Source: Hexactinellida sp. DTS-2022 (lineage: Eukaryota > Porifera > Hexactinellida). Taken from it: a stretch of 64,000 nt of DNA. The notes beneath the pieces are model-generated. The model ran no database searches, was not told the DNA's origin, and was given only the letters and a program-made list of their open reading frames with translations. Location: NCBI GenBank assembly GCA_028753945.1, contig JAPNXP010000004.1:558001-622000 (forward strand). The letters run 5' to 3'. The position numbers and the translations under genes are program-made. Shown here in pieces: positions 32,881 to 44,044 of the stretch (the first letter of the stretch is position 1; each line of letters starts with the position of its first letter).

Positions 32881-33451
32881 AGATTAATATTCCTTAGCAA
32901 ATATGGATTTAGACCTAATAGAATGACTCAAAACAGTTGAGACTAAAATTAATAATTTTAGCAAACTTTAATTTGTTTGACCATATGATATATGGTCATA
33001 TGGATGTGCCCAGTGTATTATACAACCATTTGTAGATACGCTCCTAATCCTGGTCTGATCCAATTTTCATACGACTAAATCACAGATTAATGTTACGGTA
33101 TAGGAGACAATTCCAAATTTTCGCGCTCCTAGATTCAAATTTTCCAAAAATCATGCTCCAAAAGGACCGTCTCGCGCTCCTGGATAATTCCTTGGATGTA
33201 CCACTTTTGATGAGTGAGTAATTATTTATCTCACGAATGAGAAGTCGTGGCGAATAGCTCTAACCATGTAACGATGTGATTTTCATCAAGACAAATTCAA
33301 TGGGCAACAAACTGGGACTACATACCTGAAGATTTACGTTCTATGATTTGTATACAATAAGAAGTAAAAGTTAAAAAAATCCCTAGAGCTTAGTTCTAAC
33401 TTCCGGACACTTTCAGAGGCTGATTTTATACGGTCTTACCAGGATTACTAG
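32881..33451. other. Intergenic, nothing recognised
   Basis: AT-rich. CGCGCTCCT(A/G)GAT occurs twice (about 33122 and 33173) without paired ends. No gene was seen. Confidence 0.4.
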
Positions 33452-33605
33452 CAGAGGCGTAGCCAGGGTGCGGCACTTGTTGCACAGGCCGCACCCAAAA
33501 AAATTGTGCCCACAAAAATGTCCATTAGTATAATACTATAGTGCGGAAATGCCGCAACCATAATCCATCAGTGCCGCACCTTCATGCAGGCCTAGCTACA
33601 CCCTG
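33452..33605. mobile_element. 154-bp hAT MITE, TSD ATTACTAG
   Basis: The ends CAGAGGCGTAGCCAGGGT and CCTAGCTACACCCTG form inverted repeats. ATTACTAG is exactly duplicated at 33444-33451 and 33606-33613. GTGCGGCAC/GTGCCGCAC words recur inside. Confidence 0.88.
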
Positions 33606-33943
33606 ATTACTAGTAATAAATGTATTTATACCCGTGTAAATTTCTGATGCAATCCGGTTTAGTGGCCTTTTGTCCGAATTTAATTAAGTAAGATTTTGGG
33701 ACATTTTGAATTATCCTGACAAGAATATACCATATAATTTTTTCCAAAGTAAATTCTGAATCACTAATTATGAACATTCAGCATTGGAAAAATAAATTGG
33801 AGCGTTCTGAAGAACTTTGTTCGGACATACAAACCGTAAAAATTAGGAAAATTAGGCTAGCTATCTGTATAAGCACTAAGCAGTATTTCGTTATTAGTAC
33901 TTCGTACAGCTTTCGGACAGATTACTTAGTACTTAAGTATATA

Positions 33944-34573
33944 TGTTATGTCGATTTTGTCAAATAGTCGATTTTACAAAATCAACATCCAAAATGTCGA
34001 TTTTGTCAAATCAACATACAAACTTAAGTTTAATTTGTAAAATAGTTGATTTTATAAAATCGACATTTTTAATTAGCTGATTTTGTAAAATCGACATTTC
34101 ATAATGTTGATATTACAAAATCAAAAAATTTTATTAGTTGATTTTGTAAAATCGACATTCTGAAATGTTTATTTTGTAAAATCGACATTTCAGAATGTCG
34201 ATTTTACAAAATCAACTAATTAGAAATGTCGATTTTACAAAATCAACAAATCAAAAATGTCGATTTTACAAAATCAACTAATTAAAAATGCTGATTTTAT
34301 AAAATCGACATATTTTATTCGTTGATTTTGCAAAATCACCCTCGAATATATTTTCATTCTAGTAAAAAATTTCATTTTGCTAAAAAAATTCTTCATACAA
34401 GTCGGTTTATACTTGGATGAAGCGAATTCTGAACAAAATGCAATAAAACCTAGGCTTATCCGAGTAATATAGCCAAAGTCGAACACTTGTTTTAGTTCCG
34501 TTGATTCATGTTGATTTTGTAAAATCGACATGTTGATTTTGCAAAATCAACATTTGACAAAATCGACATAACA
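33944..34573. mobile_element. GATTTTACAAAATC palindrome element, copy 2
   Basis: Same terminal sequences as copy 1 (TGTTATGTCGATTTTGTCAA and the inverse). It has the same 22-bp palindromic units in both phases and the same unique core (TACTTGGATGAAGCGAATTC at about 34411). It lacks the ~20-bp ATATTATA insertion seen in copy 1 near 21790. Two copies with shared ends and core define a real mobile family. Confidence 0.82.
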
Positions 34574-34706
34574 TATACTTATTACTTAAGTTAAGGGAAC
34601 AGTACGTACTTAGTACTTCTTAGTGAATACGGCCCAGGAGTTTAGTTTTTAAAAATTATGTTTTTCATATTATTTTGGGCTGAATTAATATTCGAAATGT
34701 AACAAA

Positions 34707-36472
34707 CAGGGACGTTGCCAGGATTTTTCACGTAGGGGATATAGAAATTGCCAGGGGGGGCAAACATTCTATTGGTGTTAGATCTAGTAGTTGACGTTAC
34801 CAAAAACTAGGCGATGAGGTTGAACCTTTTTAATTTAATGTTCTGCAAAATATGAAATGCAGCCTTCGAAAATCAAAACATTACCAATAATTTTGCAATC
34901 CTAGGTAATACTACAGCTTAAAAACTACTAGCTATAGGGGCGGCATACCCGGTGCGGCAGGTACGGCGAGCGCCGTACCTTATTTTGAAAAGATTTCCAA
35001 ATATCGGGGGCTTTATCACACAATGCTAAAATGATGCATTAATCAAAGCATGCAATTTCGGAAATATGTAGGTGAAGAAGACTAAATAATCAACCTCAAT
35101 TGTGTAATGAGGCAGCAGCAAGAAGTTATATTCTTTAAGTAACTGGCGTCAATTAAAAAGTGAAAAATTATGCAAATTTGAAGAAACATATAATATAGTA
35201 TTTTTATATTTAATGTGACAAATTTTTGCCGACCCAACCAAAATTGCAAGAGCTGAATCCAATTAGTTTCTACGTGACATCATAAACCCATAAATGGTTA
35301 TACGTGTGTCTCATTTAATGTGATATTATTATCCAATATTGTGGCGAATTGGATAAAACTGAAATGGGTATTCCCAAAGATGTGCTTTCAAAGCCTCTCA
35401 TGACGTCATAATCCCGCTATTTTGTTAAAAACATCAACAGTATAATTAACCCAGCATGCAAGTTTTAAGATCTCTAAAGCATATGGTGTTTCCTATTAAT
35501 TCTGGAGAAACACACAAACATACACAAAAACAAACAAATACAGAAAAAATGTGCTATCAAATTTGTTAAAAAGGATTCTAAATAGTACTAAAATGAAATG
35601 GACTGAAACCGCTAAAACAAGTACAAATTCGTGTGTGGTGCAACGGATACGGATGCTACGACCATCAATTGAAAAGTTAACGGTGTAGCCAAACACTGGA
35701 GCAATGACGATTAAATAGTTGATGACGATATTGTATCTTGGTAGTCCGTAGTCGCCGTACCACTTATAATATTATAAATCTTCCGCCGTACCAATTTTGA
35801 AATGGATGTGCCGCGCCTGAGCTATAATGACAGTTCAAAGTCAATTTTGACAGGTAACATGAAGTAAAAGGTGTATTGGGTTTGCAAAACAGTTGATTAG
35901 ATGTTAGTACCAAAATTGCCAAAATAACTAGGAATATCCTATAATACGCAACTAGATTAGTAACAGACCATTCCTGTCAACAGTACAGGGATTTCAACTA
36001 CAAGTATTTTGGTTTTTCTGTCCAAACGTACAGGATGTAATAAATTTGTATATGAATTACTTGTTTGGAAAAATTATTGATTGTCTTGTAGAATAATACC
36101 TAAAATGTAGAAGTTTGTTTTGTGTAAATTAACACCCTATACAAGCGTACAGGGATTCACTGTATATAATTCAAAATTTTCTGCGTTCCTAAGTGACCAT
36201 TTTGATTTATGTCAAACAGAGTAAGACTAAATAATGATCGCATTTATATGTAGAAAAACATAATACAAAGATTTGGTTAGTGTAATTCATTTCAGTGTAA
36301 GTGTAGATTTACAACTTAGACGAGCGAATTTTGGTGTCCAGGGATCTTGGCAAATGTACAGGGGAAAATTGGAGCCTCGTACAGGGATGGGACAGAGGAA
36401 TGAAATAGTTACCAAATTTTTACCAGGGGGGCATTGCCCCCCTATGCCCCACCCCCCGTGGCGACGTCCCTG
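34707..36472. mobile_element. 1.77-kb non-autonomous hAT element, TSD GTAACAAA
   Basis: The ends CAGGGACGTTGCCAGG and GGCGACGTCCCTG are inverted repeats. GTAACAAA is duplicated at 34699-34706 and 36473-36480. It contains another element at 34937-35819. MULE-derived coding sequence starts immediately after the right flank. I saw no transposase in it. Confidence 0.88.
34937..35819. mobile_element. Nested element with GGGGCGGC ends carrying a Helitron-like piece
   Basis: The ends (A)GGGGCGGCATACC and GTGCCGCGCCTG are roughly inverted. AGCTATA is present at 34930-34936 and 35820-35826, giving a 7-bp duplication if the first CA of the terminus is lost. Within it, 35035-35545 is a minus-strand segment of Helitron-like family A (CATGCAATTTCGGAAATATG ... 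TATTAATTCTGGAGAAACAC). It therefore nests or has captured that sequence. Confidence 0.7.
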
Positions 36473-36484
36473 GTAACAAACGGA

Positions 36485-37213
36485 CGTTTTTATCGAACAA
36501 ATGTGATCCATGCACTGCGTTGTGGACCAAACCCTTTACTAGGTGGATATGTCTTACCTAGCCTGTTCATCTTGTTACCAAACAAAACAAAGTTACGTAC
36601 ACAAGAATGTGGAATCAAATACAACTACTCTGTCCTCAGGCCAATCCTTTGTACATGTTGATGAACTTAGAGAAGACTTCAATCAATAGCTTTCAGCAAC
36701 TGTGCCCGAACACACAGGTGAAAAGCTGTTTCTACCATCTGACTCAAAATGTTTGGAGGAAGGTAAAAGGAGTTGGTTTACAAGCGAAATACAGTCAAGA
36801 TGCAGAATTGGCAATTCGTATCAGGTTGTTGCCAGCTCTGGCTTTCGCTGCACCTGATGAGGTCAACTATTCCTCAACTGTTCGCACTTGTAGCTGAACA
36901 ACTTTCTATAACTGAGGCAAGAGATCTTATCCTCTACTTTGAAAACACTTACATAGGACGTGTTCTACCAGGAGGAGGTATTCAGGCTCCTCTGTTTCCC
37001 ATCTCTATGTGGAATTATTACCTAGAGACTCCCTTTGGATTGCCACGAACAAATAATGCAGTAGAAGCCTGGCATCGTTCCTTTAACGCGTCAGTAGGCT
37101 GTCATCACCCAAGTATATGGAAATTCATCAATGCTCTGAAACGTGAACAAGCTCTTGTTGAGTTTAAGCAGGCCAAATTTATTGCAGGGTCTAGACCAAC
37201 CAAGAGACAATGA
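36485..37213 (+). pseudogene. MULE transposase pseudogene, C-terminal two thirds
   Basis: The order is IHALRCGPNPLLGGYVLP, then LFILLPNKTK, WNQIQLLCPQ, a second catalytic region MNLEKTSINSFQQL (Asp replaced by Asn-Leu, so D is lost), CFYHLTQNVWRKVKGVGLQ, LLPALAFAAPDEV and ILYFENTYIGRVLPGG. It continues with RTNNAVEAWHRSFNASVGC, with the catalytic E of the DDE triad, and WKFINALKREQALVEFKQAK. At least two frame changes are visible (about 36600 and 36880). The N-terminal FLYWCH finger is absent, probably removed or displaced by the hAT insertion just upstream. Confidence 0.78.
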
Positions 37214-37440
37214 GACCAAAAGACAAATATAGCACTCAAGGAACTTGTCTTAAGTTTATATTACAGGCCAAGGATGGAATTCTTGCGTGGAGTGGCGCAT
37301 CAATTTGCTATCCAAACAACATAATGACCAATATATTTTTTAGTCTATAATTATTTTTACTATCTCTGCAACTCAATCAGTTAAATAAAGTATTGTTTAC
37401 CTATATAGCATAGCATGTACATTTTATAAACCAACTTACA

Positions 37441-37505
37441 ACGTGTATCGAAGTGTCGTGTATCGAAATGTAGTATATCGAATTGTCGTGTATCGAAATG
37501 TCGGT
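37441..37505. repeat. Short tandem repeat GTGTATCGAAATGTC behind a MULE
   Basis: Four imperfect ~15-bp units (GTGTATCGAAGTGTC, GTGTATCGAAATGTA, GTATATCGAATTGTC, GTGTATCGAAATGTC) start about 230 bp after the MULE stop. The word CGAAATGTC is shared with the array behind the MULE at 46825-48265, suggesting these are remains of repeat-type MULE termini. Confidence 0.7.
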
Positions 37506-37675
37506 ATCCCGTTAACCAACTCCCCTCAAGTTTATCTGGCGTTGCATGATAATTTGCACGTAGACATAGTCATTATTATATTATTTAGTTTTTTTGGGGT
37601 AGGCGATTATTATAGTAGGAGCTACTATTCGAGTAAATACAAATACGGCATATCAGTTATCGGTTTAATTAAGAA

Positions 37676-38920
37676 TTAAGAGAAAATATTCAAACAAGAC
37701 GTTATTTGAGAAGAACTACAAATAATCGTATTGTTGTACGTTACTACTATTCCCATGGGCTTTATTTTCTTCTCTTCTTCATGCGTTTTTCCCAGTGTGT
37801 GTAGCAGTGCTCCTTCTTGGGTGAATACTTTAATGGAATCGTCTGAATAGTCACTAATGAGGATATTCTCTTGTTTGTCGAAACAGAAGAAGTATCCTTC
37901 TTTAACTTGCTTGTTTCTTTGTTTGCCACAAGTTATCAGGGATCGGAGTTTCTCACCGGACTGTGAGAACACATGTATACACGGGTCGTCCCTTAAGCTG
38001 AAAACATACACCTTATTGTCCAGTAATTTGACCCCAAATGGGCGTGTCATGCTATCATGTGAGATGGTTCGTAGGAAATTGAGATTATAAGTCATGACTA
38101 CTATCTGATTATTATCTGTGTCAGCTACAAACACAAACCCGTTAGGCGCTACAGTGATATCATTAGGAGAATTGAACTCTCCTCTACCAGTTCCCTTCTT
38201 ACCTACTCTAGTTACTAATTGGAATCCTGGAAACTTAAAGTGGAATATGGAATGCGAACTAATGTCACTAACATACACCTCATCCCCTCTAATCGCTATT
38301 CCTGCTGGATCCCCAACTATTCCCTTACCGAATGTATCAATGTATTCTCCTGTGACAGAGAATACTTTTATATTACCATTGGTTGGAGACGGGTATGCGT
38401 CCGCAATATAGATAAGCTGAGTCATCTCATCAAAAGCTATACCATGGGGCCACCCAAATTCTCCTGGACCTGTTCCTTGCTTCCCGACTGAGATTCGCGG
38501 TTGTAGGAGTGCGGGGTAGTTTGGAACTGTAGCTATCTCCCTCTCTGCCAGCTGTCCCAGTGCAGAGATGATCTCCTGCAGCTGTCAAGTGTCGCACTCA
38601 AACAACACCTGCACTTCTCTCTCCGGCACCTCCAGCTGTCCCATCCGAGTCTCTATCTCCTCTACCATTCTCTCCCGCATGGAATGGAGCAGGTTATCTT
38701 TCATTTCGGTTTGTAGATGAGCTCTCGAGTCGCTCAGCTGTTGTAGAGTTTGTATGCGAGTTGTATTCGCGGCGCGTCTCTCCTCCTGTCTTCTTCTGTG
38801 CTCAGCGATCAGCTGTTCCCGTCTGCGGTTGAGACAGACGAACAGCTGATCGAACTTAGCGTTAATGCGAGCCTCGACCGGGTCTATGGGAAGGGCTACT
38901 TCTGGAAATCGTTCTGCCAT
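37676..38920 (-). CDS. Coiled-coil/NHL-repeat (TRIM-like) gene with one in-frame TGA
   Basis: From ATG 38920 the frame runs 415 codons to 37676, broken only by TGA at 38585-38587 (codon 112). Residues about 12-130 are a charged coiled coil (LFVCLNRRREQLIAEHRRRQ). After the TGA the same frame continues QLQEIISALGQLAEREI. A beta-propeller then shows four or more NHL-type units: GTGPGEFGWPHGIAFDE, GDPAGIAIRGDEVYVSDIS, FNSPNDITVAPNGFVFVADT, RPFGVKLLDNKVYVFSL and GYFFCFDKQENILISDYSDD. There is no RING or B-box. The TGA stands where the family reads ECDTxQLQ. A 33-nt GT-AG segment spanning it (GTGTTGTTTGAG...CAGCTGCAG) could in principle be a tiny in-frame intron, but it would remove a conserved block. 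A recent nonsense change, a recoded or polymorphic stop, or sequencing error are alternatives. Confidence 0.72.
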
Positions 38921-39415
38921 TTATTTGAATGTAAAAGTTAGTTTTCTGTTGATACGTGTAGAATTGTGTGAGTATAGCCAGTAGCATTATTTATAGAATA
39001 GAATAGGAGACGAGCTAGCTAATGCAGTCTCGTGTGTAACATAATATATTGTGACAACATTTGTGTCTAATAAGCAGTTTCTATGAATAATATCTGTTTT
39101 GATGAAACAGAGTTCTCTCACGAGTTGAGACACAACTCTGTTGCCACATAAGTTCAGTGGGAATGTGTATAATTACACTTTCAGTTCCTTTTCGTCTCTT
39201 CTTGTGTTTCCACTTTGAACTTTCTTATCATAATCAATAGTGCGTTAATATTAACCGGAATATCGGGTTAAACTTGTCGTATTTAAGAACTTCTACTGTA
39301 TACTATATTAGCTTAAATCAGTCGTTTCCAACCGTGGGTCAACAAAATGTTTTACGGTCAATGGGAGGGGGTCCACAGAATGTCTAATATTTACTATAGT
39401 TATATACATCCGTTT
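38921..39415. other. Upstream region of NHL gene, no feature
   Basis: A short inverted pair CAGAGTT/AACTCTG lies at about 39108-39142. Otherwise AT-rich with no element boundaries. Confidence 0.4.
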
Positions 39416-39500
39416 ATAACCACATAGCTTAGGATAAGCTTAGTGGGTAGCACATACGCTGAAAGCGTTGCAGGCTCCCTAAGCTATGTGGTTATAAAGG
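39405..39500 (+). other. tRNA-like foldback (possible tRNA-derived SINE piece)
   Basis: CATCCGTTTATAACCACATAGCTTAGG pairs with CCTAAGCTATGTGGTTATAAAGGATG (one mismatch), closing a ~45-nt loop. The loop reads TAAGCTTAGTGGGTAGCAC, which resembles a tRNA A-box and D-arm, then CTGAAAG, which resembles an anticodon loop with GAA. No B-box (GGTTCGANTCC) follows, so a functional tRNA is excluded. A decayed tRNA-derived repeat is possible. The Helitron-like 3' module begins directly after it. Confidence 0.3.
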
Positions 39501-39502
39501 AT

Positions 39503-39627
39503 GTATATAACGTCCCTTTCTACCTTATCCATGTTAGAAAGGGTGAGCAGTAAGGCCGTACAGTGGCCGTTAGCTTGAGGTGCGTAGCACCGATCTGTCG
39601 CAAATCGACCGAGACCGATGGGATCGT
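39503..39627 (+). mobile_element. Isolated Helitron-like 3' module
   Basis: CGTCCCTTTCTACCTTATCC, GTAAGGCCG, TTGAGGTGCGTAGCACC, GATCTGTCGC and CGAGACCGATGGGATCGT match the 3' modules of family B copies ending at 9020 and 54788. No family B body lies upstream, so this is a solo 3' end or part of another family. Confidence 0.65.
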
Positions 39628-40277
39628 ATGTATATAAACGGAATTAACTCTATCAATTGAAGTATAATAAATTTTTAATGCTGATATTCGTCATCGAACT
39701 CCGCTTATGACAAACTCCGCTTATAACGAAATGAAACTACGGCCCGAGCACTTCATTATAACGTAGTTGACTGTATTTTATTCTAAAACACTCCAGGGCC
39801 ATAGGTACAACAAAATTATTATACGAACAGTAACGGTTTTTAGCATCAATATTACGTTTGTAGATGCAGCAAAAATTTTCATTTGAATTTTCATAGATGT
39901 GATAAACTCATTAAGAATATAATGAGCTAATTAAATATCTAATTTCAGATACTCATGAGGCGTTTAGAGTATACAAATTCTGATTTCCGATTTGAATAGC
40001 ACGGGGCAATTACTATAGGTGCTAAATTTCTACTCATTATAATTATTTTATACTGAGATACAGACATATTCCCATTTGGATCCAATTGTGCCACAAGTGG
40101 CACGTGGCAGGGACATATGCAACTTCATAGATATTGGCTGAAAATGATCTAAAATCACAATGTTTCAAATTCATAAATATAGCAATATATTTAAGGTAAT
40201 TTCAGGATAGTAAAATTACCCTTAATAAGCTGTTAGAAGATTATTGTATCTGCACTAGTTGTTCAAATACTTTTGGC

Positions 40278-40744
40278 CAAGGGCGTATTTGACGGGGGCT
40301 CCAGGGGCTCCATGGAGCCCCCAGTCGGTGCTCCACTGGATCTCGTCGGAGGAAATAGAGTAAGAAGGAAGGAAGGAAAATAATAGTTAAGTTCAGGGGG
40401 GAAAGTTAGAAAGGGTGGAAAAAGTTAGAATGATCAATTTGATCTTTTTGATAAATAGTCTAAACACTGCAATTCTGAATATTGAATGGAATATAACTGA
40501 ATTCATCATTGAAAATCGAATATATGACCTCATCAACTCATTTTTGCATTATAAAAACCGTGAAAACATTTGAAATGTGTTAAGTACAAAATATATTTTG
40601 AGTAGATTTGGATAGTAAAACACGATTATGTAACCTTTTTTAATGATTATGATTTTAGTGATCATTAGTTAGGTTGGATTAATATAAACTCGTCGGAGCT
40701 GAAGTTGTGGAGCCCCCACCTTGGCTTGGGGCCCTACGCCCCTG
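40278..40744. mobile_element. 467-bp hAT element, TSD CTTTTGGC
   Basis: The ends CAAGGGCGTATTTGACGGGG and GGGGCCCTACGCCCCTG form inverted repeats. CTTTTGGC is duplicated at 40270-40277 and 40745-40752. GGAGCCCCC/GGGGGCTCC words lie inside both ends. Confidence 0.9.
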
Positions 40745-40989
40745 CTTTTGGCAAGGGGGCCTATTTGTTTGTCTGTTTTCAAATCTTGAAATTGTATTTG
40801 CTTCATAGCTACAGTTAATTTGAGACTATTTGAGTGAAACATGAAGAGAGTTTATGTTTCTGGTTATGCAAAATGAGTAGAAACAATTACAATTGTATCA
40901 ACAATATACTATATTTGTCTATAATTCATGTCTATTTGCAGGAAATGTCATTTCCGAACCGAGATTTATCCAGATCTATTCACTCCTTA

Positions 40990-41095
40990 AAAGTTACTAC
41001 TCTAATTTCACTAATTTGAACTATTGAGGCTAGGGGGCCCGGCACATACTTTTGAACCGAGACCCCGAAACCTTAGCTACGCCACTGGGAGAGGT
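40990..41095. mobile_element. Solo hAT-like right end
   Basis: CCTTAGCTACGCCACTG at about 41072-41088 is the complement of the common hAT end CAGTGGCGTAGCTAAGG. It is preceded by GGGGGCCCGG, as in other local elements. No matching left end was found nearby. Confidence 0.5.
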
Positions 41096-41130
41096 CCGGA
41101 TCTCGGAGGTTGATTGTGGTTTATAACTTA

Positions 41131-43130
41131 ACGAGCCCTTCGGTCTCGGTCGCTTTGCGACAGATCGGTGCTACGCACCTCAAGTTAACGACCGCTATGC
41201 GGCCTTACTCCCCACCGTTGCTACCATGGAAAATGTTAGAGGAAGTTATATACAACTCTTTCTACCATTTCCATAGTTTTAACTTGTTTACGAATAATTC
41301 CCGTCGGAAGCAAACTTCTAGAATGATTTGAATTTTTCGTTAATTTGTTTACATATTTTTGGTAAACAACATAACAACAACAAATATTCATATTTGAAAT
41401 TAAAAAATGCGAAATTCGTGTTCAGCACACTTGTTTACCTATAATACCCTTTGAAAGCAAACTTCTAGGTTGATTTCGAATTTCATTAATTTGTTTACCT
41501 ATTTTGTGTAAACAACAACAAGAAATATTCATATTATAAATTTATAAACGCGAAATTCGTGTTCAGCACACTTGTTTACCAATAATACCCGTTGAAAGCT
41601 AACTTCTAGGTTGATTTGGAATTTCATCAATTTGTTTACCTGTTTGTGTAAACAACAACAACAAATATTAATATTATAAATTTATAAATGCGAAATTCGT
41701 GTTCAGCATACTTGCTTACCTATAATACCCGTTGAAAGCTAACTTCTAGGTTGATTTGGAATTTCATCAATTTGTTTACCTGTTTGTGTAAACAACAACA
41801 ACAAATATTAATATTATAAATTTATAAATGCGAAATTCGTGTTCAGCATACTTGCTTACCTATAATACCCGTTGAAAGCTAACTTCTAGGTTGATTTGGA
41901 ATTTCATCAATTTGTTTACCTGTTTGTGTAAACAACAACAATAAATATTCATATTATAAATTTATAGACGCGAAATTCGTGTTCAGCATAATTGTTTACC
42001 TATAATACCCGTTGAAAGCTAACTTCTAGGTTGATTTGGAATTTCATCAATTTGTTTACTGTTTGTGTAAACAACAACAAATATTAATATTATAAATTTA
42101 TAAATGCGAAATTCGTGTTCAGCATACTTGCTTACCTATAATACCCGTTGAAAGCTAACTTCTAGGTTGATTTGGAATTTCATCAATTTGTTTACCTGTT
42201 TGTGTAAACAACAACAACAAATATTAATATTATAAATTTATAAATGCGAAATTCGTGTTCAGCATACTTGCTTACCTATAATACCCGTTGAAAGCTAACT
42301 TCTAGGTTGATTTGGAATTTCATCAATTTGTTTACCTGTTTGTGTAAACAACAACAACAAATATTAATATTATAAATTTATAAATGCGAAATTCGTGTTC
42401 AGCATACTTGCTTACCTATAATACCCGTTGAAAGCAAATTTCTAGGTTGATTTTGAATTTTCATTAATTTGTTTACCTATTTTGTGTAAACAACAACAAT
42501 AAATATTCATATTATAAATTTATAGACGCGAAATTCGTGTTCAGCATAATTGTTTACCTATAATACCCGTTGAAAGCTAACTTCTAGGTTGATTTGGAAT
42601 TTCATCAATTTGTTTACTGTTTGTGTAAACAACAACAAATATTAATATTATAAATTTATAAATGCGAAATTCGTGTTCAGCATACTTGCTTACCTATAAT
42701 ACCCGTTGAAAGCAAATTTCTAGGTTGATTTTGAATTTTCATTAATTTGTTTACCTATTTTGTGTAAACAACAACAACAAATATTCATATTATAAAATTT
42801 TAAACGCGAAAATCGTGTTCAGCATACTTGTTTACCTATAATCCCGTTGAAAGCTAACTTCTAGGTTGATTTTGAATTTCATTAATTTGTTTACCTATTT
42901 TGTGTAAACAACAACAACAAATATTAATATGAGAAATTTATAAACGCGAAATTCGTGTTCAGCATACTTGTTTACCCCTTATAACTTTTGTTTACCAATT
43001 ATAACATTTGAAAGTTAGTTTATATCTCATATATAAATGCGGTTTCTATTCCCCCATCACTTTAATACAATCCGGACAAACAAACAAACACACACACAAA
43101 CACACAACAATCGAGATTTAATAATATAGA
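41131..43130 (-). mobile_element. Helitron-like family B, 2.0-kb copy with 12-unit array
   Basis: On the minus strand it starts TCTATATTATTAAATCTCG at 43130, then a GT-type tract and TCCGGATTGTATTAAAGTGATG. The 140-bp tandem array follows, and the 3' module ends CCGAAGGGCTCGT at 41131. It is longer than other copies only because the array has expanded. No coding capacity. Confidence 0.8.
41281..42990 (-). repeat. 136-142-bp tandem array, about 12 units
   Basis: The anchor GAAATTCGTGTTCAGCA recurs at 41411, 41552, 41692, 41832, 41972, 42108, 42248, 42388, 42530, 42666, 42808 (one mismatch) and 42948. Spacing is 141, 140, 140, 140, 136, 140, 140, 142, 136, 142 and 140. Each unit contains TTGTTTACC...TGTAAACAACAACAA, a short inverted pair. 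Variants recur in the same order (136-bp units at steps five and nine), indicating block duplication of about four units. Confidence 0.95.
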
Positions 43131-44044
43131 TATATCAAATATATTTAGTATATTTTCATTCTAAATCATAATTCTTCAGGTTTAGAAATTATTATACAAA
43201 ATTCATTTATGATCGCACCGTAATTTCGAATTACAGATGCTATTACAATTGTCCTTCTCAATGAAACATCATATTTCAATATATTAACACAGCTGAATAC
43301 TGGTTTAAAATTAACAAACAGACTCATCCCAGACTACTTATAGTACAATAACCAATAGTGTTGCTACTGTTTTTGTGGGCATCAACAGATTCATAGAAAC
43401 TTATAAGTTTAGAGAAAAAGTGGAGAGGACGATTGTCTAATTGCTAATGAGATATATAAAGCTCGCTTTTACAGACATATAAATGCTTCTAAAAACTAAA
43501 ATATCTTACATAGTTTAATAGATATTAGAACTCTCTTTGTAGATCCATGGGGCCACTGTTAGCAACAAACAGATTACATACTGTTGATAGTTATTATATC
43601 AGAATTTTAAGTGCATTTACTGTTTTCCAATCACTTCAATACAATCCGGACGATAAAAAACAAAAAACAAAAAGAAAATACAGAAAAAGTCCCATCTACT
43701 ATAAAAACCGTGCTTTAAGTATTTTGCCAAGGCAAAATTGGTGCCTTTCGCTAAGGTGAAAATTGCCGATTATGAAGTTTTTTCGAGTACCATAAAATAT
43801 TTATATTGTTAACTAATTAAAACTCTGTTTGTTTGTTTGTCCCAAATGTTCTAGTGAATATTTATGGACGTATTAATTAAACGAGCCATTTGGTATCTGC
43901 GCTGGTAAGGGTGCTAAGAGGTCACTCAATTGTTGCATGTTCTAAATTTCTCACTCATTATTACCTAGTTAATAACAGCAAATAATAACAAATTTGCAAG
44001 ACAAGACACAAGATTGTTAATTAGCATTTCTAATTACCTATAAC
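43131..44044. other. Intergenic, nothing recognised
   Basis: AT-rich, with no supported frame. CAATCCGGAC at about 43641 resembles the family B segment but lacks the rest. Confidence 0.4.

Noticed and set aside
41281-42990. CRISPR-like array
   Set aside because: Units are contiguous 140-bp repeats without unique spacers and lie inside a transposon in animal DNA.
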